Source of the DNA: Pseudomonadota bacterium
GTDB taxonomy: Bacteria; Pseudomonadota; Alphaproteobacteria; Rhizobiales; Hyphomicrobiaceae
Reading direction: 5' to 3'
Assembly: GCA_023412805.1 (NCBI GenBank)
Contig: JAEZRM010000052.1
Span: 22,603-86,602, forward strand
Length of the DNA: 64,000 nt
In this document: positions 43,748-52,287 of the stretch, piece by piece
Layout: each line of letters begins with the position of its first letter
Position numbering within the stretch: the first letter of the stretch is position 1
The notes under the pieces: generated by a model
Seen by the model: the letters and a program-made list of their open reading frames with translations, nothing else
Database searches by the model: none
Told to the model about the DNA's origin: nothing
Translations under genes and position numbers: made by a program

Positions 43748-44254
43748 CTAGCGCGAGTGACGCGGGTTGAAGATCTCTTCCCGATCCAACTCTTTTTTGG
43801 TGCCCGTCGTGTCCCACCAACCCGCCGATTGCGGCAGAGGCGGCTTTTTCGGCGACCGGAAATCACCCGCGAGCTGCTTCGACAAAGCCGTGCTGACCTC
43901 GCGTGTGCGCTGCTCGGAACAGTATTCCTCGGGGTTCGAGATCTGCTTCGACACCGTGGTGTGTGTGAAGTCATAGGACTGGCCGAGCTTGGTCATCTGC
44001 TCGGGCGTCGCGCCGGCTGCAGCCTCCGAAGCCAGGAACGACTCGCGCAGCCTGGTCGGATTGAAGTTGTAACCGCATTTACCCGCGCGGGCGGAGATAG
44101 TCGCCGAATGCAGGGCGCGCTCGGTCGGTTCGTCGAGCTGAGGTTTCGCTGGGGTTCCGAGCAGCGACGCTGTCGTCAATCCACCACCGCCTGAGCACGC
44201 CGAAAGCGTACTGGCCAGCAGTGCTGCCGCGCCGAGTGTCCAGATCCGGGTCAT
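43748..44254 (-). CDS. Putative lipoprotein, conserved hypothetical
   Basis: A 168-residue exported protein with a lipoprotein signal (LGAAALLASTLSAC, lipobox Cys at residue 20) followed by a Gly-rich linker. The mature domain has two more cysteines (KCGYNF, EYCSEQ) that may pair. It ends with PPLPQSAGWWDTTGTKKEL. No named family is recognised. It is convergent with the DUF5330 gene. Confidence 0.8.
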   Translation of the reverse strand: MTRIWTLGAAALLASTLSACSGGGGLTTASLLGTPAKPQLDEPTERALHSATISARAGKCGYNFNPTRLRESFLASEAAAGATPEQMTKLGQSYDFTHTTVSKQISNPEEYCSEQRTREVSTALSKQLAGDFRSPKKPPLPQSAGWWDTTGTKKELDREEIFNPRHSR

Positions 44255-44334
44255 GGCGTCTTCCCCCTCAGGAATCGTCCCTGAGCGTGTCTAGCATGTG
44301 CCAGCGATGCAGCCAAATGATGGCACTATCTTTT

Positions 44335-44597
44335 GAAGGACGGCCTACCGGCCGGCGCGCGGTCGCGCGCTCAGGAAGAAGATGTGTCCCTTCTGAGGGA
44401 CGGCATATCGGCCCGCTTGCAGTCGCGCGCTCAGGCAGGAGTGCTTCGCAACCTCATCGTAGTGCCCGCGACGGCCATGCGGCGCGGGCGTCCCGCGGAT
44501 AGGTGGGCTGCTGGGGAGAAGCCCAGATGTCCGCTCTCCCTGCGCTTGCGAACCGCGACGGTCATGGGCGCGCGACTGCGCGCCGGCCGGTAGGCCG
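44335..44597. repeat. Three-copy GC-rich palindromic repeat cluster
   Basis: Two direct copies exactly 60 bases apart (44335-44375 and 44395-44435) share ACGGCNTANCGGCC followed by GTCGCGCGCTCAGG. A third copy at 44568-44597 is inverted, so copies one and three form a long inverted repeat around about 190 bases. This fills most of the 365-base gap between the lipoprotein and ABC genes. No transposase frame is seen. Confidence 0.7.
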
Positions 44598-44619
44598 CAC
44601 TATCAAATCAAGCCGCCCC

Positions 44620-46467
44620 TTACTCCGCCGCTTCCTTGGCGAGGAACCCGCCGGACTGGCGCGCCCACAGCTCCGCGTAGAGCCCGCCGCGCTCGAGCAG
44701 AACCTGATGCGGCCCTTCCTCGACGATTCGCCCCTCGTCCATGATCACGAGCCGGTCCATGGCCGCGATCGTCGAGAGCCGATGCGCGATCGCGATGACG
44801 GTCTTGCCCTGCATGAGGTTGTTGAGCTGCTCCTGAATGGCCGCCTCGACCTCGCTGTCGAGCGCGCTCGTCGCCTCGTCGAGAATGAGGATTGGCGCAT
44901 TCTTCAGCAGCACGCGCGCGATCGCGACCCGCTGGCGCTGGCCGCCCGAAAGCTTCACGCCCCGCTCACCGACGTGCGCATCATAACCCGCGCGCCCGCG
45001 CAGATCCCTGAGCTGCGGAATGAACTCGTCCGCCGCCGCCATGCGCGCAGCCGCCATCGCAGCCTCGCGGCCGGCGTCGGGTCGCCCGTAGAGAATGTTG
45101 TCCAGCACCGAGCGATGCAGCAGCGACGTGTCCTGCGTCACCATGCCGATATTCTCGCGCAGACTGTCCTGCGTGACGTGCGCGATGTCCTGGCCATCGA
45201 TCAGAATGCGCCCGCGCTCCAAGTCGTAGAAGCGCAGCAGCAGATTGACGAGCGTCGACTTACCCGCACCCGAGCGGCCGACGAGGCCGACCTTTTCGCC
45301 CGGCGCCACCGTCAGCGAGAGATCGTCGATGATCCCAGCCTTACGGCCGTAGTGAAAGCGGATATGATCGAAGCGGATCTCACCGCGCTTGACGGCAAGC
45401 GGCTTCGCGTCCGGCGCATCGACCACTTCCTGATCGCGCGAGATTGTCTCCAGGCCTTCCTGCACCACGCCGATGTTCTCGAAGATGCCGGCGACGGTGA
45501 ACAGCACCCAGCCCGACATGGCGACAATGCGGATGACCAAGCCCGTCACGACCGCGATCGCGCCGATCGAGACCGCGCCGAGGCTCCACAGCCAGATGGC
45601 AAGCCCACTCGCGCTGACGATCAGAAATCCGTTCAGCGTGTAGAGCGTGAACTCCATGCTGGTCAGCAGGCGCAGCGAGGCCTGCCACTTCGACATCTGC
45701 TCTTCGATCGCCGCCTTGGCGTAGGAATCCTCGCGATCGGCGTGGGCGAAGAGCTTCACCGTCAGAATGTTCGTATAGCTGTCGACGATGCGCCCGGTGA
45801 GCATGGAGCGCGCCTCGGCCGCCGCCGTCGAGCGATCGCGGATCTTCGGCACGAAGTAGACCATGGCGACGATATAAGCGCCGAGCCACACGATGAGCGG
45901 CACGAGCAGGCGCCAGTCCGCAGCCGCGAAAAGCACCACCGCGCCGACCCACTGGATGCCCGCGTACCAGATGGCATCGATCACCTGGACTACGGATTCA
46001 CGCAGCGCCGGCGCGGTCTGCATGATCTTGTTGGCGACGCGGCCCGCGAAGTCGTTCTGGTAGAACGAGAGACTCTGGCGCAGCACATAGCGGTGCGTAA
46101 GCCAGCGCACGCGCGTCGTCACCGGCCCCGCGATGACCTGGTTCTTGATCAGATCATGCAGCGTCGAGATGATCGGGCGCGCGATCATGGCGACGAAACC
46201 CATGAACAGCAGCCACGCCGCATGATCGGCGAGGAAGGTCTGCGGCGTCTCCGAAGCGCGCATCAGATCGACGATGCTGCCGATGAACGCCATCAGCGAA
46301 ACTTCGATCACCGAGCCGATGAAGCCGACGACGAGGAGCACCGCAAATGCCGGCCACGCGGGCAGGATGAAGTAGCGATAGAACGCAGCCAGCGTCGTCG
46401 GCGGGCGCTCGGGCACCTGCTCGGGAAAGACATCGATGCGTGTTTCGAACCAGCGGTACATGCGCAT
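44620..46467 (-). CDS. ABC exporter, fused permease and ATPase (MsbA/multidrug type)
   Basis: A 615-residue half-transporter that should dimerise in the inner membrane. Six transmembrane helices occupy about residues 30-340. The ATPase domain is at about 365-600 with Walker A GLVGRSGAGKSTLVN, Q-loop GMVTQDTSLL, signature KLSGGQRQRVAIAR, Walker B ILILDEATSALD and the switch His in AIAHRLST. No adaptor or substrate gene is adjacent, so the cargo (lipid or drug) is unknown. The start is ATG 46467 (MRMYRWFETRID). Confidence 0.95.
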   Translation of the reverse strand: MRMYRWFETRIDVFPEQVPERPPTTLAAFYRYFILPAWPAFAVLLVVGFIGSVIEVSLMAFIGSIVDLMRASETPQTFLADHAAWLLFMGFVAMIARPIISTLHDLIKNQVIAGPVTTRVRWLTHRYVLRQSLSFYQNDFAGRVANKIMQTAPALRESVVQVIDAIWYAGIQWVGAVVLFAAADWRLLVPLIVWLGAYIVAMVYFVPKIRDRSTAAAEARSMLTGRIVDSYTNILTVKLFAHADREDSYAKAAIEEQMSKWQASLRLLTSMEFTLYTLNGFLIVSASGLAIWLWSLGAVSIGAIAVVTGLVIRIVAMSGWVLFTVAGIFENIGVVQEGLETISRDQEVVDAPDAKPLAVKRGEIRFDHIRFHYGRKAGIIDDLSLTVAPGEKVGLVGRSGAGKSTLVNLLLRFYDLERGRILIDGQDIAHVTQDSLRENIGMVTQDTSLLHRSVLDNILYGRPDAGREAAMAAARMAAADEFIPQLRDLRGRAGYDAHVGERGVKLSGGQRQRVAIARVLLKNAPILILDEATSALDSEVEAAIQEQLNNLMQGKTVIAIAHRLSTIAAMDRLVIMDEGRIVEEGPHQVLLERGGLYAELWARQSGGFLAKEAAE

Positions 46468-46596
46468 TGCTCAAGATCTCTCAGCGGCCCGTTGGCCGCG
46501 CGCGTTCCCGGGCACCCGAGGCGCCAATTACGGGTTCACGGACAGAATTCCTCACGCCTTCCGGCGTTCCCTCGGTGTCGAGCCAGCGCGTCGGGA

Positions 46597-46610
46597 TTGA
46601 TCCCGGTCAA
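46597..46610 (+). promoter_or_regulatory. FNR/CRP-type box upstream of hemF
   Basis: TTGAT-CCCG-GTCAA, one base from the FNR consensus TTGAT-N4-ATCAA, lies 200 bases before the hemF start inside a 343-base gap (46468-46810). Oxygen control of coproporphyrinogen oxidase genes by FNR-type regulators is well known. The gap also holds an open frame of 22 codons (46737-46805) just before hemF with no good ribosome site; nothing else is recognised. Confidence 0.55.
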
Positions 46611-46810
46611 TGTGACGACCGGCTCCCTTGACGTATCAAAGACACGGCTGAAAATGCGGCCTGAGACCAAGGGCTGGCCCCGGGGGATCGACTGCGGCGC
46701 GGGCGGGCCTCATTACGTGCCGGTCGTGACGATATCATGTCCAAGCAAGAAACGCCGGCAAGTCGGTCCGGAGGAAATGGCGTTCGCGCCGAACTGAGCG
46801 AGTGACTAGC

Positions 46811-47713
46811 ATGGCTTCTGATGAATTGCACCATCGCAAGGCCACTGCGCGTGCTTGGTTCGAGCAACTTCGCGACGAGATCTGCGCCACTTTTGAACAG
46901 GTCGAAGATGAATTGCCGGTTGCAGCGCAGCTTGCGGACCGCCCGGCCGGCCGATTCGCGCGTCAGCAATGGCGGCGCACGGACCATGCGGGCGGTGACG
47001 GCGGCGGCGGCCTCATGAGCCTCATGCGCGGTCGCGTTTTCGAGAAAGTCGGCGTGCACACCTCGACCGTTCACGGCGAGTTCGCGCCCGAGTTCCGCAA
47101 TCAGATTCCGGGCGCCTCGGAGGATCCCCGTTTCTGGGCCTCCGGCATCTCGCTCATTGCGCACCCACAAAACCCGCACGTGCCGGCCGTGCACATGAAC
47201 ACGCGTTTCGTCGTCACGTCGAAATGGTGGTTCGGTGGCGGCGCCGACCTGACGCCCGTGCTCGGCACGCGCCGCACGCAGGAGGATCCCGATACGCGCG
47301 CTTTCCATGCGGCGATGGAAGAGGCGTGTGCCGGTCACAAGATCGTCGACTACGCCCGTCTCAAGGCATGGTGCGACGAGTACTTCTACCTTCCCCATCG
47401 CAAGGAGTCGCGCGGCGTCGGCGGCATCTTCTACGACTACATCACGCCGGACGAGGCCGCAGGCGGATGGGATGCTGCTTTCGCCTTCACGCAGGATGTA
47501 GGGCGCACCTTCAAGCGCATTTATCCTGAACTCGTGCGACGCAACTTCACCAAGGCGTGGAGCGAGGCCGAGCGCGACGAGCAGCTCGTACGGCGCGGAC
47601 GTTACGTCGAGTTCAACCTGCTGCACGATCGCGGCACCGTGTTCGGCCTCAAGACCGGCGGCAACGTGGATTCGATCCTCTCGTCGATGCCGCCCGTGGT
47701 GAAGTGGCCTTAG
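46811..47713 (+). CDS. hemF: Oxygen-dependent coproporphyrinogen III oxidase HemF
   Basis: Haem biosynthesis enzyme, 300 residues, decarboxylating coproporphyrinogen III with O2. Family blocks are GGGGLMSLMRGRVFEKVGVH near residue 60, VHMNTRFVVTSKWWFGGGAD near 128, HRKESRGVGGIFYD near 196 and RRGRYVEFNLLHDRGT near 260. ATG 46811 is chosen over an upstream in-frame GTG at 46802. The gene is monocistronic and ends in front of a palindromic repeat shared with the convergent hslO gene. Confidence 0.97.
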   Translation: MASDELHHRKATARAWFEQLRDEICATFEQVEDELPVAAQLADRPAGRFARQQWRRTDHAGGDGGGGLMSLMRGRVFEKVGVHTSTVHGEFAPEFRNQIPGASEDPRFWASGISLIAHPQNPHVPAVHMNTRFVVTSKWWFGGGADLTPVLGTRRTQEDPDTRAFHAAMEEACAGHKIVDYARLKAWCDEYFYLPHRKESRGVGGIFYDYITPDEAAGGWDAAFAFTQDVGRTFKRIYPELVRRNFTKAWSEAERDEQLVRRGRYVEFNLLHDRGTVFGLKTGGNVDSILSSMPPVVKWP

Positions 47714-47840
47714 TTCGAGTGCCGCGGGCTGCTGGGAAGAGGTGCTCCGCAACCGACTTGTTGTGCTATGCCCGCGGCGGCAACAGCGACAGCTCGGCAT
47801 CAGTTGCGCGGGCCGCTGGGGGACGGACTACCTTACTTTC

Positions 47841-47953
47841 CCCTCTCCCCGCGCGCGGGGAGAGGGCCAGGGTGAGGGGCGGCGGCACACGCTAGCGTCG
47901 GCGACTGTGCCGCCCCTCATCCCGACCTTCTCCCCGTGCTTACGGGGAGAAGG
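47841..47953. repeat. Paired palindromic intergenic repeat / bidirectional terminator
   Basis: Two hairpins face each other between the convergent hemF and hslO genes. The first is CCCTCTCCCC with GGGGAGAGGG (47841-47866) and the second is a perfect 12-bp stem CCTTCTCCCCGT (47926-47953). Each is joined to a GGGTGAGGGGCGGC-type arm, and these arms also pair with each other. A third copy of the same element is at 63887-63936, so this is a dispersed repeat family. Confidence 0.8.
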
Positions 47954-47961
47954 AGAAGTTG

Positions 47962-48951
47962 TCACCCAATCACATCATCACGCTCGAAGCGGTAGCTGGT
48001 CGAGCAGAACTCGCACTTCACGGTGATGGCGCCATCCGCCTCGCGCAGCTCCTCGCGCTCCTTCTCGGCAAAGCCATTGAGGAACGAGCCAATGCGCTCA
48101 CGCGAGCAGCGGCACTTCGCTTCCAGCGGCACCACCGGCGCAACGCGCACGCCCTCCTCATGGAACAGGCGGATCAGCAAGCGCTCCGGCGCGAGCAGCG
48201 GATCGATCAGCTCGTGATCCTCGACTGTCGCCGCGAGTATCTCGACGCGGTTCCAGTCATCGTCGTGCTCACCAGCGAGGCTCGCATCGTGCGCTTCACC
48301 CGTCAGCTCCGGATTCTGCTCGCCACCCAGCGCCGGAACGTGCTGCACGATCAGTCCGCCCGCGCGCCAATGCCAGCGCGAGGGCGTATCGCCGCTGCGT
48401 CCGACGAAGTGGCGTACGGCCGTCAGTCGGATGAATGTCGGCAGCTGCTCGGACTGGCGAAAATAGGCGATCGCCGCCTCGGCGAGGCTCTGCCCTTCGA
48501 GCGGCACGACACCCTGATGGCTTTCCTGCTCCCCGCCCGGATCGATGGTCATGGCGAGGCGACCATTGCCGAGCAGCGCGCCATCGCCGAGCGTGCCCGC
48601 CTTCTGCAACGCCTCGAGGCGCTCGCGGTCATAGCTCGCATAGCCGCGCAAACGCCCCGGCACTTCGTACTGCACGACGAGGAAGCCGAGCGGGCCATCC
48701 GTCTTCGTCTGCAGGATGAGCCGGCCGCCCTCCTGAAGCTGCTGGCCGAGCAGCGCGGTCAGTGCAATGGCCTGGCCGAGAATGACGCTGATCGGTTCGG
48801 GATAGTCGTGCGCCGAAAGGATCTCGTCGATCACGTGACCGAGCCGCACGACGCGTCCGGCAACGCGCGAACGCACGGTGCCGAACGGCAGCACGAGGTC
48901 ATCGCGCACCGGCGGCCCGCCGATATCCGTTCGGCCCGCTCTGATCGTCAT
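47962..48951 (-). CDS. hslO: Redox-regulated chaperone Hsp33
   Basis: Holdase activated by oxidation, about 329 residues. The C-terminal zinc-binding cysteines are in KCRCSRER and VKCEFCSTSYRF, as required for the redox switch. The N-terminal domain has GHVIDEILSAHDYPEPISV. ATG 48951 is chosen, with GAAGAAGAAAAG upstream; a GTG at 48966 also fits. It is the third gene of argD-argF-hslO, with argF ending 16 bases upstream, an arrangement common in alphaproteobacteria. Confidence 0.95.
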   Translation of the reverse strand: MTIRAGRTDIGGPPVRDDLVLPFGTVRSRVAGRVVRLGHVIDEILSAHDYPEPISVILGQAIALTALLGQQLQEGGRLILQTKTDGPLGFLVVQYEVPGRLRGYASYDRERLEALQKAGTLGDGALLGNGRLAMTIDPGGEQESHQGVVPLEGQSLAEAAIAYFRQSEQLPTFIRLTAVRHFVGRSGDTPSRWHWRAGGLIVQHVPALGGEQNPELTGEAHDASLAGEHDDDWNRVEILAATVEDHELIDPLLAPERLLIRLFHEEGVRVAPVVPLEAKCRCSRERIGSFLNGFAEKEREELREADGAITVKCEFCSTSYRFERDDVIG

Positions 48952-48967
48952 CTTTTCTTCTTCCACT

Positions 48968-49918
48968 TCAGTCTACGCCGAGGCACCAGGCGAGAATGGC
49001 CTTCTGGGCGTGGAGCCTGTTCTCGGCTTCGTCGAATACGACCGATTGCGGCCCATCGATCACTTCTGCCGAAACTTCGTGGCCGCGATATGCCGGCAGA
49101 CAATGCATGAAAACCGCGTCCTTGGCGGCGCGCTTCATGAGCGTCTCATCGACCGCGTATGCACCCAGCAGCTGCTTGCGCCGCGGCGCATCATCCTGCC
49201 CCATGGACACCCATGTATCCGTCACGACGCATTCAGCGCCCTTGACGGCTTCGGCGGGATCGTCGGTCAGGACGATGCTGTCGGCGGCGCCTTCAGCCTT
49301 CACCCAGTCGATCACGGCCTGCTCGGGCTTCAGCTGTGCCGGCGTTGCGACGCGGAGCTTGAAGCCGAACTTGACGGCCGCATGCATCCACGAAGAAGCG
49401 ACGTTGTTGCCGTCTCCGACCCACGCCACTGTCTTGCCGCCGATCGCGCCACGCGTTTCCTCGAAGGTCACGATGTCGGCGATGATCTGACAGGGATGAC
49501 TGAGATCCGTCAGGCCATTGATGACCGGAATGGAGGCGTGCTCGGCCAGCTCGACGAGTGTCTGGTGGGCATTCGCGCGCACCATGAGCGCATCGGCGTA
49601 GCGCGAGAGCACCTTCGCCGTATCCGAGATCGGCTCGCCCCGACCGAGCTGCGTGTCCGTGTGATTGAGGCCGATCGTCTGCCCGCCGAGCTGGCGCATG
49701 GCCACGTCGAACGACACCCGCGTGCGCGTCGAGGGTTTCTCGAACACCATCACGAGGACCATGTCCTCGATGTCCTTGGGGCGCAGGTGCTTGGGCACGC
49801 GCTTGCCGGCCCGTTTCATCTCGTGCGCCATATCGACGATGCGGCGCAGCACGCGGGCGTCGATCTGATCGAGATCGAGGAAGTGGCGGGGCGGTTTCAA
49901 GCCGATACGGGCATCCAT
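48968..49918 (-). CDS. argF: Ornithine carbamoyltransferase
   Basis: Makes citrulline from ornithine and carbamoyl phosphate in arginine synthesis; 316 residues. The carbamoyl-phosphate motif is KPSTRTRVSFDVAM near residue 54, and other blocks are HPCQIIADI, VTDTWVSMGQ and the catalytic FMHCLPAYRG. It starts 92 bases after the argD stop on the same strand. Cytoplasmic trimer by family. Confidence 0.97.
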   Translation of the reverse strand: MDARIGLKPPRHFLDLDQIDARVLRRIVDMAHEMKRAGKRVPKHLRPKDIEDMVLVMVFEKPSTRTRVSFDVAMRQLGGQTIGLNHTDTQLGRGEPISDTAKVLSRYADALMVRANAHQTLVELAEHASIPVINGLTDLSHPCQIIADIVTFEETRGAIGGKTVAWVGDGNNVASSWMHAAVKFGFKLRVATPAQLKPEQAVIDWVKAEGAADSIVLTDDPAEAVKGAECVVTDTWVSMGQDDAPRRKQLLGAYAVDETLMKRAAKDAVFMHCLPAYRGHEVSAEVIDGPQSVVFDEAENRLHAQKAILAWCLGVD

Positions 49919-50009
49919 GGCGGTCTCGCCGTTCGTGATCGTGATGAAAGGTTATCGGCACTGCCGCTACCGCCCGAGGGCAACGCTGCAGTGCCGACAA
50001 CGCTGGTTT

Positions 50010-51242
50010 CTACTTCGTCTGCTTTTTCACAGCCGAAAGCGCTCGCGAAAGGCGGGCGACGCCTTCGGCCAGTTCATCGTCCGGCGTTGTCAGCGGCGGG
50101 ATCATGCGCACGACGTTGTCGCCGGCACCGACCGTCAGCAGATGCTCGGCGAGACAGGCCTTGACGACATCGCCAGCCGGAACCTTGTCCTTGATCTTCA
50201 CGCCGATCAGCAGGCCTTCGCCGCGGATGCCATCGACGAGGTCGGAATGCTCATCCTTGAGGCCAGCGAGGAGCTGCTTGAAGCGCAATGTCTTGCGCTG
50301 CACATCCTCCAGGAAGCCCGGCTCCAGAACCGCATCGAGCACCGCATTGCCGACCGCCATGGCGAGCGGATTGCCGCCGAAGGTCGAGCCGTGCGTGCCG
50401 GGCACCATGCCTTTGGCCGCTTCCGTGGTGGCGAGGAAAGCGCCCATCGGAAAACCGCCGCCGATGCCCTTGGCGATCGCCATCGCATCCGGCTTGATGC
50501 CCGCAGTTTCGTAGGCGAACAGCTTGCCCGTGCGACCGACGCCCGTCTGGACCTCATCCAGAATGAGCAGCAGGCCGTTCTTGTCGGCGAGCGCACGCAG
50601 TCCCTGCAGGAATTCCTTCGTGCACGAGCGGATGCCGCCCTCGCCCTGAATGGGCTCGACCATGATCGCCGCCGTCGCCGGCCCAATGGCCTTCTCGACG
50701 AGCGCAAGATCATTGACCGTCTCCAGCACGTCGAAGCCGGGTGTCGGCTCGCCGAAACCTTCGAGGTACTTCTCGTTGCCGGCAGCAGCAATCGTGCCGA
50801 GCGTGCGGCCGTGGAACGAGCCCTTGAACGTGATGATGCGCCAGCGTTCGGGGTGACCGCTCACGAACTGATAGCGCCGCGCAAGCTTGATGATGCCCTC
50901 GCAGGCCTCAGCACCCGAGTTGCAGAAGAAAACCTTGTCGGCGAACGTCGTCGCGACGAGCTTCTCGGCAAGCTTCTCCTGGCCGGCGACGCGATAGAGG
51001 TTCGACGTATGCCAGAGCTTTTGCGCCTGCTCGGCAAGCGCGGCGGTGAGCTTCGGATTGGCGTGGCCCAGTGCGTTCACGGCAATGCCGGAGCCGAAAT
51101 CGAGATAGCGCTCGCCCCTGCTGTCGATGAGCCAGGAGCCCTCGCCCCGGTCGAAGACGACATCATAGCGCCCGTACGTACCCATGACGGCAGGCGAGGG
51201 ACCGGACGAGGCAGCGGCGGGTTTGGTGGTTGCGGCGGACAT
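50010..51242 (-). CDS. argD: Acetylornithine aminotransferase
   Basis: PLP enzyme of class III aminotransferases, 410 residues, converting N-acetylglutamate semialdehyde to acetylornithine. Landmarks are FGSGIAVNALGHANPKL, FFCNSGAEACEGIIKLAR, FKGSFHGRTLGTIAAAG, LILDEVQTGVGRTGK, the PLP-lysine region AMAIAKGIGGGFPMGAF and GTHGSTFGGNPLA. ATG 51242 (MSAATTKPAAASS) is chosen over an upstream frame extension. A hairpin with a T-run lies about 90 bases before the start and may attenuate the operon. Confidence 0.97.
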   Translation of the reverse strand: MSAATTKPAAASSGPSPAVMGTYGRYDVVFDRGEGSWLIDSRGERYLDFGSGIAVNALGHANPKLTAALAEQAQKLWHTSNLYRVAGQEKLAEKLVATTFADKVFFCNSGAEACEGIIKLARRYQFVSGHPERWRIITFKGSFHGRTLGTIAAAGNEKYLEGFGEPTPGFDVLETVNDLALVEKAIGPATAAIMVEPIQGEGGIRSCTKEFLQGLRALADKNGLLLILDEVQTGVGRTGKLFAYETAGIKPDAMAIAKGIGGGFPMGAFLATTEAAKGMVPGTHGSTFGGNPLAMAVGNAVLDAVLEPGFLEDVQRKTLRFKQLLAGLKDEHSDLVDGIRGEGLLIGVKIKDKVPAGDVVKACLAEHLLTVGAGDNVVRMIPPLTTPDDELAEGVARLSRALSAVKKQTK

Positions 51243-51328
51243 CTGTGAGGCTCTTTCCAATGCTGGATCAGATCGGGAGTGCGGCGATTTCAGGAGAAAG
51301 AGGGGCTTTGGCCGGCGCGTCCAAAACG

Positions 51329-51352
51329 AAAAAGGCCGCGCGACTGCGCGGC
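51329..51352 (-). terminator. Rho-independent terminator or attenuator in the argD leader
   Basis: On the minus strand a 7-bp GC stem (GCCGCGC, loop of four, GCGCGGC at 51335-51352) is followed by CTTTTT. It is a textbook intrinsic terminator placed between the upstream SH3 gene and argD. It can end transcription from upstream or act as an attenuator if the argD promoter lies further up. Confidence 0.7.
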
Positions 51353-51506
51353 ACGGACAACAACGGCTGGTCTCACCACGCCGTCATCGCTGCCGCGGGC
51401 CGCAGCCCCGACGACGTCGCTCACGGATTTTCGCAATCATAGACATGCGCCCTATATGGGGCAGAGGGGCCGCTGGTGTCAATAATTCAGGCATTCAGCA
51501 GTAGCA

Positions 51507-51541
51507 GAACGCCCGGACCAAACTGAGTGGCCCGGGCGTTC
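51507..51541 (-). terminator. Hairpin after the SH3-domain gene
   Basis: A 10-bp perfect stem (GAACGCCCGG with CCGGGCGTTC) and 15-base loop sit 17 bases past the stop of the SH3-like gene. No T-run is evident, so it may be a stability element or a weak terminator. The rest of the gap 51243-51557 holds no gene. Confidence 0.6.
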
Positions 51542-51557
51542 ACGTCTTCAAATCGGT

Positions 51558-52142
51558 CTAGCGACGTTGATCGCCACGGTGATCACGATCCCGATGATCC
51601 CCGCGCCGGTCACGATCCGGGCGCTTCCAGCCGCGATCCGGCGGTCCCTTCATGCCTTTGGGCGCCTGGTAGCCCTGCCGCCACCACCCTGCCTTGCGAG
51701 GCCCCGAGGGCGGCGCCTTCCAGCCAGGACGCGGCCGCGGCTTGAACTTCACCCAGCGGTCCCGCTCCTTGAACCAAGGCCGCCCCTTATAGTGCTGCCC
51801 CCAGTAGTTCGCCGCGAGGAACGTCACGACCGGGATACGCGCCGCGGTTAGGCCGATATCCGGCACCGGCACATACTCGCCTCGCTGGCTGAGCGCCAGA
51901 TACTCACTGAAAACCCATCCTCGATTGCCGTCCGCGATGACATCGCACCAGGACTCATCCCTGAGGCAGCCGCGCACATCAACGGATGTCCCTTCGGGAA
52001 TCACCCCCATGCTCGGGAATTCGGTATCCGGACCTGTCCGGTGATTCACATTGGCAGTCGTAAAGCCCGGCGCGGCCTGTGCCGCCAGTGCCCCCGTCAT
52101 CGAGAGCGCCAGCACCGCGGAGGCCAACTTCAGCATCTTCAT
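51558..52142 (-). CDS. Exported SH3-like domain protein with basic low-complexity tail
   Basis: A 194-residue secreted protein. The signal peptide is MKMLKLASAVLALSMTGALA, cleaved near AQA. A bacterial SH3 domain follows at about residues 28-85 (ANVNHRTGPDTEFPSMGVIP, WCDVIADGNRGWVFSEYL). The last 80 residues are rich in Arg, Asp, Gly, Pro and Trp and end in DRDRRGDHRDRDHRGDQRR, a charged repeat. ATG 52142 follows GAAGGGACGG. Probably a periplasmic or cell-wall-associated protein; ligand unknown. Confidence 0.88.
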   Translation of the reverse strand: MKMLKLASAVLALSMTGALAAQAAPGFTTANVNHRTGPDTEFPSMGVIPEGTSVDVRGCLRDESWCDVIADGNRGWVFSEYLALSQRGEYVPVPDIGLTAARIPVVTFLAANYWGQHYKGRPWFKERDRWVKFKPRPRPGWKAPPSGPRKAGWWRQGYQAPKGMKGPPDRGWKRPDRDRRGDHRDRDHRGDQRR

Positions 52143-52287
52143 TGAGCCGTCCCTTCGTAGGTGATCTGCATAACGCACACCACGGCAAACGGCTCTTGCG
52201 GCGCATATCCGTCGTCCCCGATATCGAAGAACTATTTCAATGCTGAAAGCACAATGCGCAGCTGTGCTGTCACATGATCGCCGCGAA

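Noticed and set aside
44335..44597. Repeat cluster as a CRISPR array or insertion sequence
   Set aside because: Only two direct copies, no unique spacers of regular size beyond the first, no cas genes, and no transposase frame.
46737..46805. 22-codon frame just upstream of hemF
   Set aside because: No convincing ribosome site and no recognisable peptide; kept only as a remark under the FNR box.
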